Notes: a model not told the origin generated them from the letters alone. A stretch of 64,000 bases of DNA from Porphyromonadaceae bacterium UBA7042 (GCA_002494015.1 DLAR01000067.1:1-64000), one strand, 5' to 3'. Shown: positions 16,306-25,889, numbered from the stretch's first letter. Numbers and translations are program-made.

Positions 16306-17361
16306 TTAGTAGTTCCACTGGCAAGCTACCATTCTCAACTCGGGGCAAGCAATGGTGCGGAAGTCGGTAATCATGTTGAAACGGCAGTTGATATAGGTAA
16401 GTGCCGAGTCAAATGATACATCAAGCATTGTCAGCTGGTTGTTGTTACAGATGAGTCGCTGGAGGAATGTCTGATTTGACATATTGAGCTGGGTGAGGTC
16501 ATTGTAGGAGCAATCAACATACTGGAGGTTGGGGCAAGTCTCTACGCTGAGGGTGGTCAGGTCATTGTAAGAGCAAACGAGGTCAAGGAGGTTGTTGCAA
16601 TTGCGGACACCGAGAGTGACCATGTTGTTGTCAGAGCAGATGAGAGTGCTCAAGGCAGGCAGTCCGGACACGAGGAACGAGGTGATTTCGTTGTCGTCAA
16701 TATTGAGGTTCTGAAGGTTCTCGACCCCAAAGAGGTTAAGCGATGTCAGCTTGTTGTATCCGCAATAAAGATTCTTGAGCGCGGTACAGCCTGAGATGAC
16801 CAGAGTTTCAAGATGGCAGCCTTGGCAGTTAAGAGTCTTCAGCTGTGTGGAGTTGGCCACGTTAAGTTCAACAAAGAGGTTGTTGGAAACATTGAGGTTG
16901 TTCAGCAACGGGGTGTTGTTAAGGGTCATCTCGGTCAGGCGGTTCTTGTAAACCGAAACTTTCTGTAACTGGGGGCAATTGGCAAAATCGACCTCTTTAA
17001 GAACGTTGCGGCCGGCATTAAGCTCGGTCAGAGCGGGACAGTCAGCAGTTGTGAGATTCTGGATTTTGTTGCGCGAAACATCAACCTTTGTCAACGCCTT
17101 GAATCCTGAAAGGTCAAGAGTGCCTGCGAGTTTCTTGTCTTTCCAGTCAATCTCAGTCACATGACCGTTTTCAATTTTCACGCCTTCAATGCTTCCGAAA
17201 TTCTTAACGTCAGTGACTTTCAGAGCAGTGGCATTGGTTCCCTCTTGTGCGGGTTGCGACAGGAAAGCTGAAAGCTGTTTTGCTTCGTTCTTGTCAATCT
17301 TCTGTGCGAAAGCAGTCGTGCATCCTAGCATGAGAGCAATCATTAATAACGCTTTTTTCAT
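16306..17361 (-). CDS. Secreted leucine-rich repeat protein
   Basis: A 351-residue exported protein: the signal peptide MKKALLMIALMLGCTTAFAQ is followed by a helical cap (about 22-75) and roughly a dozen 20-21-residue leucine-rich repeats of the form LxxLNxxxNxLxxLxVxxCPx, with Asn and Cys ladders (for example LTTLSVETCPNLQYVDCSYN). The repeats run to the C-terminus (PELRMVACQWNY), with no obvious type IX tail or anchor. Such proteins are abundant in gut Bacteroidota and mediate protein-protein contact at the surface or in the periplasm; the partner is unknown. It is a single gene, separate from dnaB. Confidence 0.85.
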   Translation of the reverse strand: MKKALLMIALMLGCTTAFAQKIDKNEAKQLSAFLSQPAQEGTNATALKVTDVKNFGSIEGVKIENGHVTEIDWKDKKLAGTLDLSGFKALTKVDVSRNKIQNLTTADCPALTELNAGRNVLKEVDFANCPQLQKVSVYKNRLTEMTLNNTPLLNNLNVSNNLFVELNVANSTQLKTLNCQGCHLETLVISGCTALKNLYCGYNKLTSLNLFGVENLQNLNIDDNEITSFLVSGLPALSTLICSDNNMVTLGVRNCNNLLDLVCSYNDLTTLSVETCPNLQYVDCSYNDLTQLNMSNQTFLQRLICNNNQLTMLDVSFDSALTYINCRFNMITDFRTIACPELRMVACQWNY

Positions 17362-17461
17362 AAAACAATAGTTGGTTTTGTTAATTTTATCTATCTAACA
17401 ACACCGACTTGAAAAAAGTTTTATTAACGCTAATTTTTTTGAAATAAGGCTCTAAGAAACG

Positions 17462-19042
17462 TCAGAACGGAGCAACATCATCGGCCGCCGACGGCATAAT
17501 ATCAGCAGTTCCACCCGACAAAGGGTCGCCGGATGGGACGAATGCCGACGATGCACCCTCGATTTCGGCATTAAGTCGCGACCCCATCGTTCCGGATGAC
17601 ACCTCTCCTTCTCCGTCCCAATTTTCAAAACGGGCATACTTGGACTTGAACCTCATTTTCACATCATCGACACGGCCACTACGGTGCTTGGCGACAATAA
17701 ACTCGGCCAAGCCGCGGATGTCGTTTCCCGCCGCATCGGTACCCGAGCGAAGGTAATATTCGGGACGGTGAATGAAACAGACAATGTCGGCATCCTGCTC
17801 GATGGCACCACTCTCGCGAAGGTCGCTCAGCTGCGGACGTTTCCCGTCCTTGCTGTCGGCACCGCGCGACTCGACGCTTCGGTTCAACTGTGACAGCGCG
17901 ACAATCGGGATATTCAATTCTTTGGCAAGCTGTTTCAATGACCGAGAAATCATACTCACTTCCTGTTCACGCGATCCGAATTTCATACCCGACGCGTTCA
18001 TCAGCTGCAAATAGTCAATAATAATAAATTTCACGTCATGCTCACGCACAAGACGGCGCGCCTTGGTGCGCAATTCGAATATCGACAGGGACGCGGTATC
18101 GTCTATGAACAGCGGGGCCCCGTACAGATGCTTGATTCGTGACATGAGCTGGTCCCATTCCATCGGCGACAGCTGGCCACTCTTGATTTTCTCGCCCTCG
18201 ATCTCGCAGGTGTTTTGTATAAGGCGGTTGACAAGCTGGAGATTGGACATTTCGAGCGAAAAAATGGCGACGGGTATATTGTAGTTAACCGCCATGTTCT
18301 TGGCCATAGACAAAACGAAGGCGGTCTTGCCCATGGCGGGTCGCGCGGCGATAATTATCAAGTCGGATGCCTGCCACCCCGACGTGAGCTTGTCAAGCTC
18401 GTGGTATCCGGATTCGAGACCTGACAAGCCGGTCGCACGGTTGGCCGCGGTCTGAATCTGCTCGATTGCCGATCCGATGACCGGGTCTATCTGCGTAACG
18501 TCCTTCTTGACATTACGCTGAGAAATCTCAAACAGCTTTCCTTCGGCCTCTTGAAGGAGGTCATCGACATCATAGCTTTCATCAAACGCCTGTGTCTCTA
18601 TGGCCGACGCGAATCTGATCAGCTCGCGGGCAAGATATTTCTGAGCGACGATGCGCGCGTGTGATTCCACATGGGCGCCCGAGGTCACGCGCGAGGTCAG
18701 TTCCGAGATAAACAGTGGGCCGCCAACTTCGTCAATCGTACCGTTCTGGCGCAATTGTTCGGTGACGGTAAGCATGTCGATAGGTTGCTGAGACGCGCCA
18801 AGCGCCTGTATGGCAGCATAAATTTTCTGATTGGAAGGCTCGTAGAACGATTCGGGTTTTAATATGTCACAGACTGCGGTGTACGCATCCCGTTCAAGCA
18901 TGAGGGCCCCGAGCACTGCTTCTTCAAGGTCTTTGTCACGCGGAGGCTTTCGGCCGGCAAGGTCGTAGGCCGCCACATGCTCCGGGTTGTTTCGACGAAA
19001 CCCGGAACGGTTGTTATTGTTTTCTGCTGCCATTTGATTCAC
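17462..19042 (-). CDS. dnaB: Replicative DNA helicase DnaB
   Basis: A 526-residue hexameric helicase that unwinds the replication fork. The N-terminal collar domain (PRDKDLEEAVLGALMLERDA) lies at about 33-140. The RecA-like domain has Walker A ARPAMGKTAF, Walker B FIIIDYLQLM, the ALSQLNRSVE motif and an arginine-finger region (VAKHRSGRVDDVKMRF). The C-terminal ~45 residues are acidic and low in complexity, ending GTADIMPSAADDVAPF, as in many Bacteroidota DnaB proteins. The first Met or the Met at residue 4 could be the start. It has its own promoter-like TACCTTTG. Confidence 0.97.
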   Translation of the reverse strand: MNQMAAENNNNRSGFRRNNPEHVAAYDLAGRKPPRDKDLEEAVLGALMLERDAYTAVCDILKPESFYEPSNQKIYAAIQALGASQQPIDMLTVTEQLRQNGTIDEVGGPLFISELTSRVTSGAHVESHARIVAQKYLARELIRFASAIETQAFDESYDVDDLLQEAEGKLFEISQRNVKKDVTQIDPVIGSAIEQIQTAANRATGLSGLESGYHELDKLTSGWQASDLIIIAARPAMGKTAFVLSMAKNMAVNYNIPVAIFSLEMSNLQLVNRLIQNTCEIEGEKIKSGQLSPMEWDQLMSRIKHLYGAPLFIDDTASLSIFELRTKARRLVREHDVKFIIIDYLQLMNASGMKFGSREQEVSMISRSLKQLAKELNIPIVALSQLNRSVESRGADSKDGKRPQLSDLRESGAIEQDADIVCFIHRPEYYLRSGTDAAGNDIRGLAEFIVAKHRSGRVDDVKMRFKSKYARFENWDGEGEVSSGTMGSRLNAEIEGASSAFVPSGDPLSGGTADIMPSAADDVAPF

Positions 19043-19052
19043 TTTTATCTAA

Positions 19053-19060
19053 CAAAGGTA
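19053..19060 (-). promoter_or_regulatory. -7 box upstream of dnaB
   Basis: CAAAGGTA on the plus strand reads TACCTTTG on the minus strand, an exact TAnnTTTG match ending about 10 nt before the dnaB start. The leader would be very short. Confidence 0.5.
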
Positions 19061-19130
19061 GCATATAATGCCGGATTTATAATTCTATGCCCGGGGAGCC
19101 TACTGTTAAAAATATTTAATCGACTAATAT

Positions 19131-19168
19131 ATAAAAACCTGTCGCGCAGTAGCGCGGCAGGTTTTTAT
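19131..19168 (-). terminator. Terminator after RNase G gene
   Basis: A 17-bp stem with one G-U pair (19131-19147 with 19152-19168), a 4-nt loop AGTA, A-tracts on one side and T-tracts on the other, giving a strong intrinsic terminator readable from both strands. It lies just past the stop of the ribonuclease G gene. Confidence 0.88.
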
Positions 19169-19190
19169 AACAACAAAAGGGCATCGGACA

Positions 19191-20819
19191 TCAGTCCTCC
19201 TTTTCCGTAGTTCTGTTCTTGGTTTTTGACTTTGACTTTGTAGCCGATGAGTCAATGTCTTTTTCTTCTTTGAGGTCTATCTCGTTGCGGTCACTGTCAA
19301 ACACCTTGTACTGGAGATAGGCGAGCGACTGGTCAGGAAGTATGCGGAATTTGAAACCGTACTCCATCTGCCAGCGACGGTAAAGCGATATGAATCCCTT
19401 CTTTAAAAACGCATCGACATAGGGGTGGACATACATTATAAAGCCGCGCGAATTAAGGTGATTGACAAGGTAGTCAATTTTCTCGTGGAGCGTGTCGGTA
19501 AACAGCAGTGACGGCTGCACCTCTCCCTTTCCGTAACACGACGGACAGGCTTCGGCCGTAACGATGTCAAGGGCGGGGCGCACTCGCTGACGGGTAATCT
19601 GCATAAGGCCGAATTTACTCAACGGCAAAATGTTGTGGCGGGCACGGTCGTTGGCCATCACCTCGCGCATGTGCTCGTAAAGTTTCTGTCTGTGTTCGGC
19701 CTTGTTCATGTCGATAAAATCGATAACAATAATGCCGCCCATATCGCGCAGCCGGAGCTGGCGTGCAATTTCATCGGCCGCGCGCATGTTGACTTCCAGC
19801 GCGTTGCTTTCCTGATCAGGAGCAGCCTTGGATCGGTTGCCTGAATTGACGTCGATAACGTGCAGGGCCTCGGTATGTTCAATGATTATATATGCCCCGC
19901 TCTTAAAAGAGACCGTTTTGCCAAACGATGATTTAATCTGTTTAGTAATGCTAAAGTGGTCGAAGATAGGCACATCGTCATTATAGAGTTTGACAATGTC
20001 CTTGCGCTCGGGAGCAATCAGATTGACATACTTTAAAATCTGGCTATGTATTTCAGGCTCGTTTACATGTATGCTTTCAAACGACGGGCTGAACACGTCG
20101 CGCAACATACCGACGATGCGGCTTTCTTCTTCAAATATCAAGGCCGGCGCAGTGGCTTTCTGGGCCTTGGCCACAGTCTGCTCCCAGCACTGAAGAAGGG
20201 TTTTCAATTCGTGATTCAACTCGGCGACGCGCTTACCTTCGGCCGAGGTGCGCACTATTATGCCGAAATTTTTGGGACGGATGCTTTCAATCAACTGACG
20301 CAGGCGTAGTTTTTCTTCTGTGGTCTTGATTTTCTGGGAGATAGAAATTTTATCACCAAATGGAATCAAAACCATGTAACGGCCGGTAAAAGTGATTTCG
20401 GTTGTCAGTCGGGGGCCTTTTGACGAAATAGGCTCTTTGACAATCTGCACCATCAACTCTTGTCCCGGCTGGAGAACATCAGTTATAGAACCATGCTTGT
20501 CAATATCGGGCAATCGCTTGATGCGCGACACTGAGGGTTCATGTTTTTTATCGTCGAGCGCGTTCTTGATGAAAGCCGAATAAGAAGAAAATTGCGAACC
20601 AAGATCCAAGTAGTGGAGGAAAGCGTCCTTTTCGTAGCCTACGTTCACGAAGGCGGCATTAAGACCCGGCATCAGCTTTTTCACCTTCGCCAGATAAATG
20701 TCGCCCACGGCGTAGGAAATGTTTCGCGATTCTTTCTGCAACGAGACGAGCCGCGAATCTTCCAGCAAGGCGATAGACACCTCGGAGGGTTGAACATCTA
20801 CAATTAGTTCACTTTTCAT
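19191..20819 (-). CDS. rng: Ribonuclease G/E family endoribonuclease
   Basis: A 542-residue RNase E/G-type endonuclease for rRNA maturation and mRNA decay. The S1 domain occupies about residues 35-130 (VGDIYLAKVKKLMPGLNAAFVNVG). The catalytic core includes HVIDVNSG and the metal-binding GGIIVIDFIDM; the Zn-link appears as CPSCYGKGEV near residue 420. There is no long RNase E-type C-terminal scaffold, so RNase G-like is the better name. The C-terminal ~40 residues are Lys/Ser-rich. It is the last gene of an apparent HU - basic peptide - rng series on this strand. Confidence 0.94.
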   Translation of the reverse strand: MKSELIVDVQPSEVSIALLEDSRLVSLQKESRNISYAVGDIYLAKVKKLMPGLNAAFVNVGYEKDAFLHYLDLGSQFSSYSAFIKNALDDKKHEPSVSRIKRLPDIDKHGSITDVLQPGQELMVQIVKEPISSKGPRLTTEITFTGRYMVLIPFGDKISISQKIKTTEEKLRLRQLIESIRPKNFGIIVRTSAEGKRVAELNHELKTLLQCWEQTVAKAQKATAPALIFEEESRIVGMLRDVFSPSFESIHVNEPEIHSQILKYVNLIAPERKDIVKLYNDDVPIFDHFSITKQIKSSFGKTVSFKSGAYIIIEHTEALHVIDVNSGNRSKAAPDQESNALEVNMRAADEIARQLRLRDMGGIIVIDFIDMNKAEHRQKLYEHMREVMANDRARHNILPLSKFGLMQITRQRVRPALDIVTAEACPSCYGKGEVQPSLLFTDTLHEKIDYLVNHLNSRGFIMYVHPYVDAFLKKGFISLYRRWQMEYGFKFRILPDQSLAYLQYKVFDSDRNEIDLKEEKDIDSSATKSKSKTKNRTTEKED

Positions 20820-20988
20820 CAGTGGAATGGTTGGTAATAAATTAAAACAAAGAACAAACTACGGGGACAGAGTAAATGAACCTCGTGTTTGTTCTTGTTT
20901 GCTTCGGTAAGAGGTCGACCAACGCCGGAGAGACTGCGAGGTTGCGGTCTTTATAAACGTCGATGACGGTCAACCTGCCGGATGTCTC

Positions 20989-21078
20989 TTACTTCTTCTT
21001 GTGACGATTTTTTCTGAGACGTTTTTTGCGCTTGTGTGTAGCCATCTTGTGGCCTTTTCTTTTCTTTCCGCTGGGCAT
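20989..21078 (-). CDS. 29-residue highly basic AURKAIP1/COX24 (mS38)-like ribosomal peptide
   Basis: A 29-codon gene beginning MPSGKKRKGHKMATH and ending KRKKRLRKNRHKKK, then TAA. More than half the residues are Lys, Arg or His. The KRKKRLRKNRHKKK core matches the bacterial AURKAIP1/COX24 domain related to mitochondrial ribosomal protein mS38, and such tiny genes recur in Bacteroidota, often between HU and rng as here. It probably sits in the small-subunit rRNA. The Met at codon 12 (MATHKRKK) is an alternative start. Confidence 0.8.
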   Translation of the reverse strand: MPSGKKRKGHKMATHKRKKRLRKNRHKKK

Positions 21079-21173
21079 AGTTTTTACGCTTTATAGGGTT
21101 AAAATATTGGGAATTATGCTTTTCAGCAATGATAGCTGACCGGATAACCGAGGAGACGACGGGGCCTCCGGGA

Positions 21174-21455
21174 TTATTTCATGTCCTTTACCTCCTCCAT
21201 GAACACTTTGGCCGGCTTGAAAGCGGGAATGCGGTGCTCAGGGATGATGATTGTAGTGTTCTTGGAGATGTTACGGGCAGTCTTCTCAGAGCGAACCTTG
21301 ATGATGAAGCTGCCAAATCCGCGCAAATACACATTTTCGCCATGTGCGAGAGAATCTTTCACGATTTCCATGAACTTCTCGATGGTATCAAGAACGTTTG
21401 ACTTGTCAATGCCTGTAGTTTTAGCAATTTCGTTGACGATGTCGGCTTTAGTCAT
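21174..21455 (-). CDS. HU family DNA-binding protein
   Basis: A 93-residue histone-like protein with the HU/IHF fold: N-terminal helices (MTKADIVNEIAKTTGIDKSNV), then the signature GFGSFIIKVRSEKTARN leading into the DNA-binding beta arm (KNTTIIIPEHRIPAFKPAK). It has normal HU length with no Bacteroidota-type C-terminal extension. It bends or compacts DNA as a dimer. It lies upstream of the basic ribosomal peptide and rng genes in the same direction. Confidence 0.95.
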   Translation of the reverse strand: MTKADIVNEIAKTTGIDKSNVLDTIEKFMEIVKDSLAHGENVYLRGFGSFIIKVRSEKTARNISKNTTIIIPEHRIPAFKPAKVFMEEVKDMK

Positions 21456-21625
21456 TGTAATCTAAGTTTTTATAATTGGTTAATATCTTGATGTCACATA
21501 TTTTATCCGCTGCCGCGGTTTTTGCAAGTGCAAATATCGGAACTTTTTTTGAATTAACAGCAATGATTGGTGTTTTTTTTACAATAAATCTCACTTATGC
21601 ACCACATTAGCTCCGGAACCGGACG

Positions 21626-22363
21626 TCAAAGCAGGCAAATGACGCTCGCGAGCGACCCGATTTCGACAAATCTCTCATGCATGACGGGGGTCGCGACTTT
21701 GCTGCGATTAAAATAAATCGCGCCCCATCCGGCAGCTATCGCCCCGGCAATGTCAGTGTCGGGATTGTCGCCGATCATGACGTGCGCCTCGGGATTGGGA
21801 CATCCTGCCTTCCCCATTGCATAATCATATATGCGCCGGTCGGGTTTGTTGACACCGATGTCATCGCTGAGAACGACAAGGTCTATTTTGTCTGTCAGTC
21901 CGGCCGAAGCGATTTTAAGATGCTGCACCTGTGAGAATCCATTGGAAAGGACACCTATATTATATTCGCGGCCGCGCAGGTAGTCAAGCATCTCCCGGGC
22001 GCCACCGACGAGTGTCTTCTGCTCGGCAAGCCGAGCCAGATAAACCCGGTCCATTTCCCACGACAAACTGACGAGGTCATCATTCCCGCCCTGCCATGCA
22101 TCGGCGATAACGGCCCTCATGCGTTCAATGCGGAGGAATTCTTTGGTTATCTCGGCGCGGTTATATCGGTCCCATAACGACTTGTTGTTTTTTTCATAAG
22201 CAGCAATCCAGTCATTACAACAGGAATAAAAACGGCCGAGGTTCATCTCGTCATACAGGAGTCTCAACGCGACGCGAGAATTGGCACGGAAATCTATCAG
22301 CGTGTCGTCGAGGTCAATCCACACCCATTTTACAGAATCTTGTCTCATGGAATAATCACGCAT
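21626..22363 (-). CDS. yjjG: YjjG-type HAD nucleotidase
   Basis: A 245-residue HAD-superfamily phosphatase of the YjjG type, which hydrolyses (often non-canonical) pyrimidine nucleoside monophosphates. Motif I is WIDLDDTLIDF near residue 16, motif II is LSNGF near residue 140, the Lys is in DDIGVNKPDRRIY, and motif IV is MIGDNPDTDIAGAIAAG. A helical cap lies between motifs I and II. The start at 22363 overlaps the upstream transporter gene by 8 nt; the Met at 22348 is an alternative. It is the last gene of a kdsC-queT-yjjG overlap series. Confidence 0.85.
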   Translation of the reverse strand: MRDYSMRQDSVKWVWIDLDDTLIDFRANSRVALRLLYDEMNLGRFYSCCNDWIAAYEKNNKSLWDRYNRAEITKEFLRIERMRAVIADAWQGGNDDLVSLSWEMDRVYLARLAEQKTLVGGAREMLDYLRGREYNIGVLSNGFSQVQHLKIASAGLTDKIDLVVLSDDIGVNKPDRRIYDYAMGKAGCPNPEAHVMIGDNPDTDIAGAIAAGWGAIYFNRSKVATPVMHERFVEIGSLASVICLL

Positions 22364-23039
22364 TTATTTTCCACCATTTATAGGACATCCCGGGGTCATC
22401 GGTCACATCTCCGCCCTCCCTGTTGCGCAAGAATTTCACAACACGCATGGTGACAGGCAGAATCAGAATCTCATATACTGTTTTCAGAACAGTCTGCGTA
22501 AGTATCAATGCCGCGATTTCGCTCCAAGCAAGAATCCCCCCAAAAGCTATCGGGAAAAATATCAGCGAATCTACCCCTTCGCCGAAGACAGTCGACAGTA
22601 TTGCACGGAATGAAAAATTACGACCTCCCGAGGCTATCTTCATGCGGGACATCACATAGGCGTTGACCATAGACCCGCACAGAAAAGCTATAAAACTGGC
22701 GACAAAAATGCGGGGCACTGCGCCAAATATAACCTCCATGGATTCCTGATCCTCCCACGATTCTGCGCCGGGAAGCCATATCCCCACCTGAAGGAGCAAC
22801 GAAACGAGAAGGTTCATCAGGAAACCGAGCCATATCACGAGGCGGGCCTTGGAGAACCCGTAAACTTCGACAATACAGTCATTTATTATGTAGGATATCG
22901 GAAAAACAATCACCCCGGCGGTAATGGTTAGGGGCCCGAGGTCGACAGTTTTTATTTCCATGAGGTTGCTGACAATAAGACACACACAGAATGTGACAGC
23001 AAGCACCATGAATGTCACAGACACATTGCTCTTACTCAT
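22356..23039 (-). CDS. Queuosine precursor transporter (YhhQ/QueT, VUT family)
   Basis: A 227-residue inner-membrane protein of the YhhQ/DUF165 family that imports 7-cyano-7-deazaguanine (preQ0) or a related queuosine precursor. About six hydrophobic helices are visible. The family-typical segments ITAGVIVFPISYIINDCIVEVYG (near residue 40, a run of helix plus Asp/Glu) and FGEGVDSLIFFPIAF are both present. It overlaps kdsC by 8 nt and yjjG by 8 nt, so expression is coupled though the functions differ. Substrate preference among Q precursors cannot be read from sequence. Confidence 0.88.
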   Translation of the reverse strand: MSKSNVSVTFMVLAVTFCVCLIVSNLMEIKTVDLGPLTITAGVIVFPISYIINDCIVEVYGFSKARLVIWLGFLMNLLVSLLLQVGIWLPGAESWEDQESMEVIFGAVPRIFVASFIAFLCGSMVNAYVMSRMKIASGGRNFSFRAILSTVFGEGVDSLIFFPIAFGGILAWSEIAALILTQTVLKTVYEILILPVTMRVVKFLRNREGGDVTDDPGMSYKWWKINA

Positions 23040-23544
23040 CCCGGACCTCCAAAATCAGATTAACGAACTCACGGACACATCCTTCACCTCCACGGAGTGA
23101 CATGTGCAGTATCCCGTCGATTTTCTTTACCTGAGGCATGGCGTCGGCAGGACACGCGGCCACACCGACGGCCGAAAGCAAGTCGGCACAGTTAACATCG
23201 TCGCCTATATAGGCGACATCGCCCGGCCCTATCCCGAGCTCGTTACAGATAGCCTTGGCTGCGGACAGTTTGCCTCCATAACGTTTACCCTGCACGAGAT
23301 AATCCACTCCGAGTTTCGCGGCACGCCTGCTCACAATCTCGGTATCCTCACTGGTGATAATCCCCACTTTCACACCCTCGCGCTGCAAGAGCTGCAACCC
23401 CATGCCGTCGCGGGTGTTGAATTTTTTCATAACGTCTCCATCAGCAGTATAATACATTCCGCCGTCGGTCAACGTTCCATCAACGTCTGTCAGAAACAGC
23501 TTTACAGACGCCATGCGCAATTTCATATCTTCAGTAATATTCAT
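23032..23544 (-). CDS. kdsC: 3-deoxy-D-manno-octulosonate 8-phosphate phosphatase (KdsC)
   Basis: A 170-residue cap-less HAD phosphatase that releases Kdo from Kdo-8-phosphate for lipid A-core synthesis. Motif I is FLTDVDGTLTDGG with both Asp residues, followed by the KdsC-typical KKFNTRDGMGLQLL and GIITSEDTEIV; motif IV is YIGDDVNCADLL. Length and motifs are standard for the tetrameric KdsC group. It is the first gene of the overlapping set, with a TAATTTTG box upstream. Confidence 0.93.
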   Translation of the reverse strand: MNITEDMKLRMASVKLFLTDVDGTLTDGGMYYTADGDVMKKFNTRDGMGLQLLQREGVKVGIITSEDTEIVSRRAAKLGVDYLVQGKRYGGKLSAAKAICNELGIGPGDVAYIGDDVNCADLLSAVGVAACPADAMPQVKKIDGILHMSLRGGEGCVREFVNLILEVRDE

Positions 23545-23566
23545 ATCTTCTATTTTTTCCGAACTA

Positions 23567-23574
23567 CAAAATTA
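23567..23574 (-). promoter_or_regulatory. Possible -7 box upstream of kdsC
   Basis: CAAAATTA on the plus strand reads TAATTTTG on the minus strand, 22 nt before the kdsC start. No convincing -33 element was seen. Confidence 0.38.
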
Positions 23575-23748
23575 GCTATTTTCAGCGACATTAAGAGGTT
23601 GTCCCTTTGTCGACACGCCGATATTGCCATTTTGGCAGAGTTTTTAACGTTTCTTATAAAAATATGACAGATTTGACGCATGGCATCTCTTTTGCAGAAT
23701 TGTTATACAGAAACAAATTAAAATATATCAATACTAAATTATAATAAT

Positions 23749-25794
23749 ATGCAAAAAGGAACAATCGGGGTTACAACCGAGAATATATTCCCCGTCATCA
23801 AGAAATTTTTGTACAGTGACCATGAAATCTTCCTGCGCGAGCTGGTTTCCAATGCCATCGATGCCACCCAGAAACTCAAAACGCTGTCGTCATTTGGTGA
23901 CTTCAAAGGCGAGCTTGGCGAAATGCGCGTGGAGGTCAAAGTTGACAAAGAAGCCGGCACACTTACTGTCAGCGACACCGGCATAGGCATGACAGCCGAG
24001 GACATTGAAAAATACATCAACCAGATAGCGTTCTCGGGCGCGGAAGAGTTCCTCAACAAATACAAAGACACCGCCAACGGCATCATTGGCCACTTCGGTC
24101 TCGGATTCTACTCGGCATTTATGGTCGCCAAGAAAGTGGAAATCCGTTCATTGAGCTACAAGGACGGTGCTGAAGCCGTGAGATGGGAATGTGACGGCAG
24201 TCCTGAGTACTTGATGGAACCTGTCGAAAAGACGACACGCGGCACCGACATAATTCTTTACATCGATGATGACAACAAAGAATTCCTTGAACAGTCTCGC
24301 ATCGACCTGCTGCTTAAAAAATATTGCCGTTTCCTTCCCGTGCCCGTCGTGTCAGGGAAAGTTCAGGAATGGAAAGACGGCAAATATGTCGACACCGACC
24401 GCGACAAGGTCATCAACGACACCGAACCCACTTGGACCAAGAAACCGAGCGAGCTGACCGACGAGGATTACCGCAGCTTCTACCGCGAGCTTTACCCCGG
24501 CCAAGAAGACCCGCTGTTCTGGATTCACCTTAACGTGGATTACCCCTTTACCCTTACCGGAGTTCTATTCTTCCCCAAAATCAAGAACAATTTCGAGATT
24601 CGCAAGGACCGCATTCAGCTTTATTGCAACCAAGTCTATGTTACCGACTCGGTTGAGGGTGTCGTGCCCGAGTTCATGATGCTGCTCCAAGGCGTAATCG
24701 ACTCGCCCGACATCCCGCTGAACGTTTCGCGCTCCTACCTTCAGAGCGACACCGCCGTCAAGAAAATCTCAGGCTACATAACCAAGAAAGTGGCCTCGCG
24801 TCTTGACGAGCTGTTCAAAGCCGACCGAAAAGAGTTTGAAGAAAAATGGGACGACATCAAGATTTTCATCCAGTATGGCATGCTGACCGATGAAAAATTC
24901 TGTGACTCGGCCATGAAGTTTGTACTTCTCAAGGATACCGACAACAAGTACTACACCCTTGAAGAATACAGAACCCTCATCGAACCCACTCAAACCGACA
25001 AGGACGGGAACATCGTCTACCTCTACACTACCGATTCAACCGCTCAGTACAATTATATTCAGGCCGCGACCGAGAAGGGCTACAACGTCCTTGTCCTTGA
25101 CGGACAGCTTGACAGCCATTTCATCGGACTTCTTGAAATGAAGCTTGAAAAGAGCCGTTTTGTGCGCGTTGACAGCGACGTTGTCGAAAACCTCGTCCCC
25201 AAGAGCGACAAGAAGGATTCAGGACTCAGCGGAGACCAGATTTCGATGCTGACAACCATTTTCCAAAGCCAGCTCCCCAAAGATGAACAAGCCAGTTTCC
25301 TGCTGTCATTTGAGTCTCTTGACCCGTCGGCCAACCCCATTCTCATCACTCAGGACGAGTACATGCGCCGCATGAAAGACATGGCATCCACTCAGCCCGG
25401 AATGAGTTTCTATGCCGAGTTGCCCGACAACTACAACCTCATCGTCAACACCTCCAACCCCGTAGTCGCGTCTATACTGGAGGAGGCCGAAAAAGCTCTT
25501 GGCGAAAAAATCGCCCCGCTTGCCTCTGCTGTCAAGGAGACAAACGAGCAGATTGAAAAACTTCGCTCGGCAACGCCCGACGGCAAGCTGAACGATGAGC
25601 AGAAAGCCGAAGAAAAAGCACTTCTTGACAAAGTAGAAACCAACCGCAAGGAACAAGAGGAACTGCTCGGTCATTATGCCGGGGAGCATCCCGTCATAAA
25701 GCAGGCCATCGACATCGCGCTGCTCGGCAACGGATTGCTCAAGGGCCGCGCTCTGAGCGATTTCATCCGCCGTTCTTTCGAAATGTTGAAGTAA
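23749..25794 (+). CDS. htpG: Molecular chaperone HtpG (Hsp90)
   Basis: A 681-residue cytoplasmic Hsp90. The GHKL ATPase motifs are in order: ELVSNAIDATQKL near residue 30, SDTGIGMTAEDI near residue 75 and GHFGLGFYSAFMVA near residue 117. The middle domain carries the catalytic Arg region (NVSRSYLQSD). The C-terminal dimerisation domain is preceded by a Glu/Lys-rich coiled stretch (KLNDEQKAEEKALLDKVETN). It is a single-gene unit with a terminator downstream. Confidence 0.97.
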   Translation: MQKGTIGVTTENIFPVIKKFLYSDHEIFLRELVSNAIDATQKLKTLSSFGDFKGELGEMRVEVKVDKEAGTLTVSDTGIGMTAEDIEKYINQIAFSGAEEFLNKYKDTANGIIGHFGLGFYSAFMVAKKVEIRSLSYKDGAEAVRWECDGSPEYLMEPVEKTTRGTDIILYIDDDNKEFLEQSRIDLLLKKYCRFLPVPVVSGKVQEWKDGKYVDTDRDKVINDTEPTWTKKPSELTDEDYRSFYRELYPGQEDPLFWIHLNVDYPFTLTGVLFFPKIKNNFEIRKDRIQLYCNQVYVTDSVEGVVPEFMMLLQGVIDSPDIPLNVSRSYLQSDTAVKKISGYITKKVASRLDELFKADRKEFEEKWDDIKIFIQYGMLTDEKFCDSAMKFVLLKDTDNKYYTLEEYRTLIEPTQTDKDGNIVYLYTTDSTAQYNYIQAATEKGYNVLVLDGQLDSHFIGLLEMKLEKSRFVRVDSDVVENLVPKSDKKDSGLSGDQISMLTTIFQSQLPKDEQASFLLSFESLDPSANPILITQDEYMRRMKDMASTQPGMSFYAELPDNYNLIVNTSNPVVASILEEAEKALGEKIAPLASAVKETNEQIEKLRSATPDGKLNDEQKAEEKALLDKVETNRKEQEELLGHYAGEHPVIKQAIDIALLGNGLLKGRALSDFIRRSFEMLK

Positions 25795-25847
25795 AGCATA
25801 TCCAAGCTACTGCGAGGCAGCACAACCCCTGTACAGCCTCTAAAGCC

Positions 25848-25889
25848 AAAACAGTCTGTCGCACCCAACACTTCGCGACAGACTGTTTT
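25848..25889 (+). terminator. Terminator after htpG
   Basis: A 15-bp perfect inverted repeat (25848-25862 with 25875-25889), a 12-nt loop, and A- and T-tracts at the ends. It lies between convergent htpG and the small gene at 25955 and probably works in both directions. Confidence 0.85.

Noticed and set aside
16306..17361. LRR repeats as a DNA repeat array of interest
   Set aside because: The repetition is at protein level, normal for leucine-rich repeat proteins.
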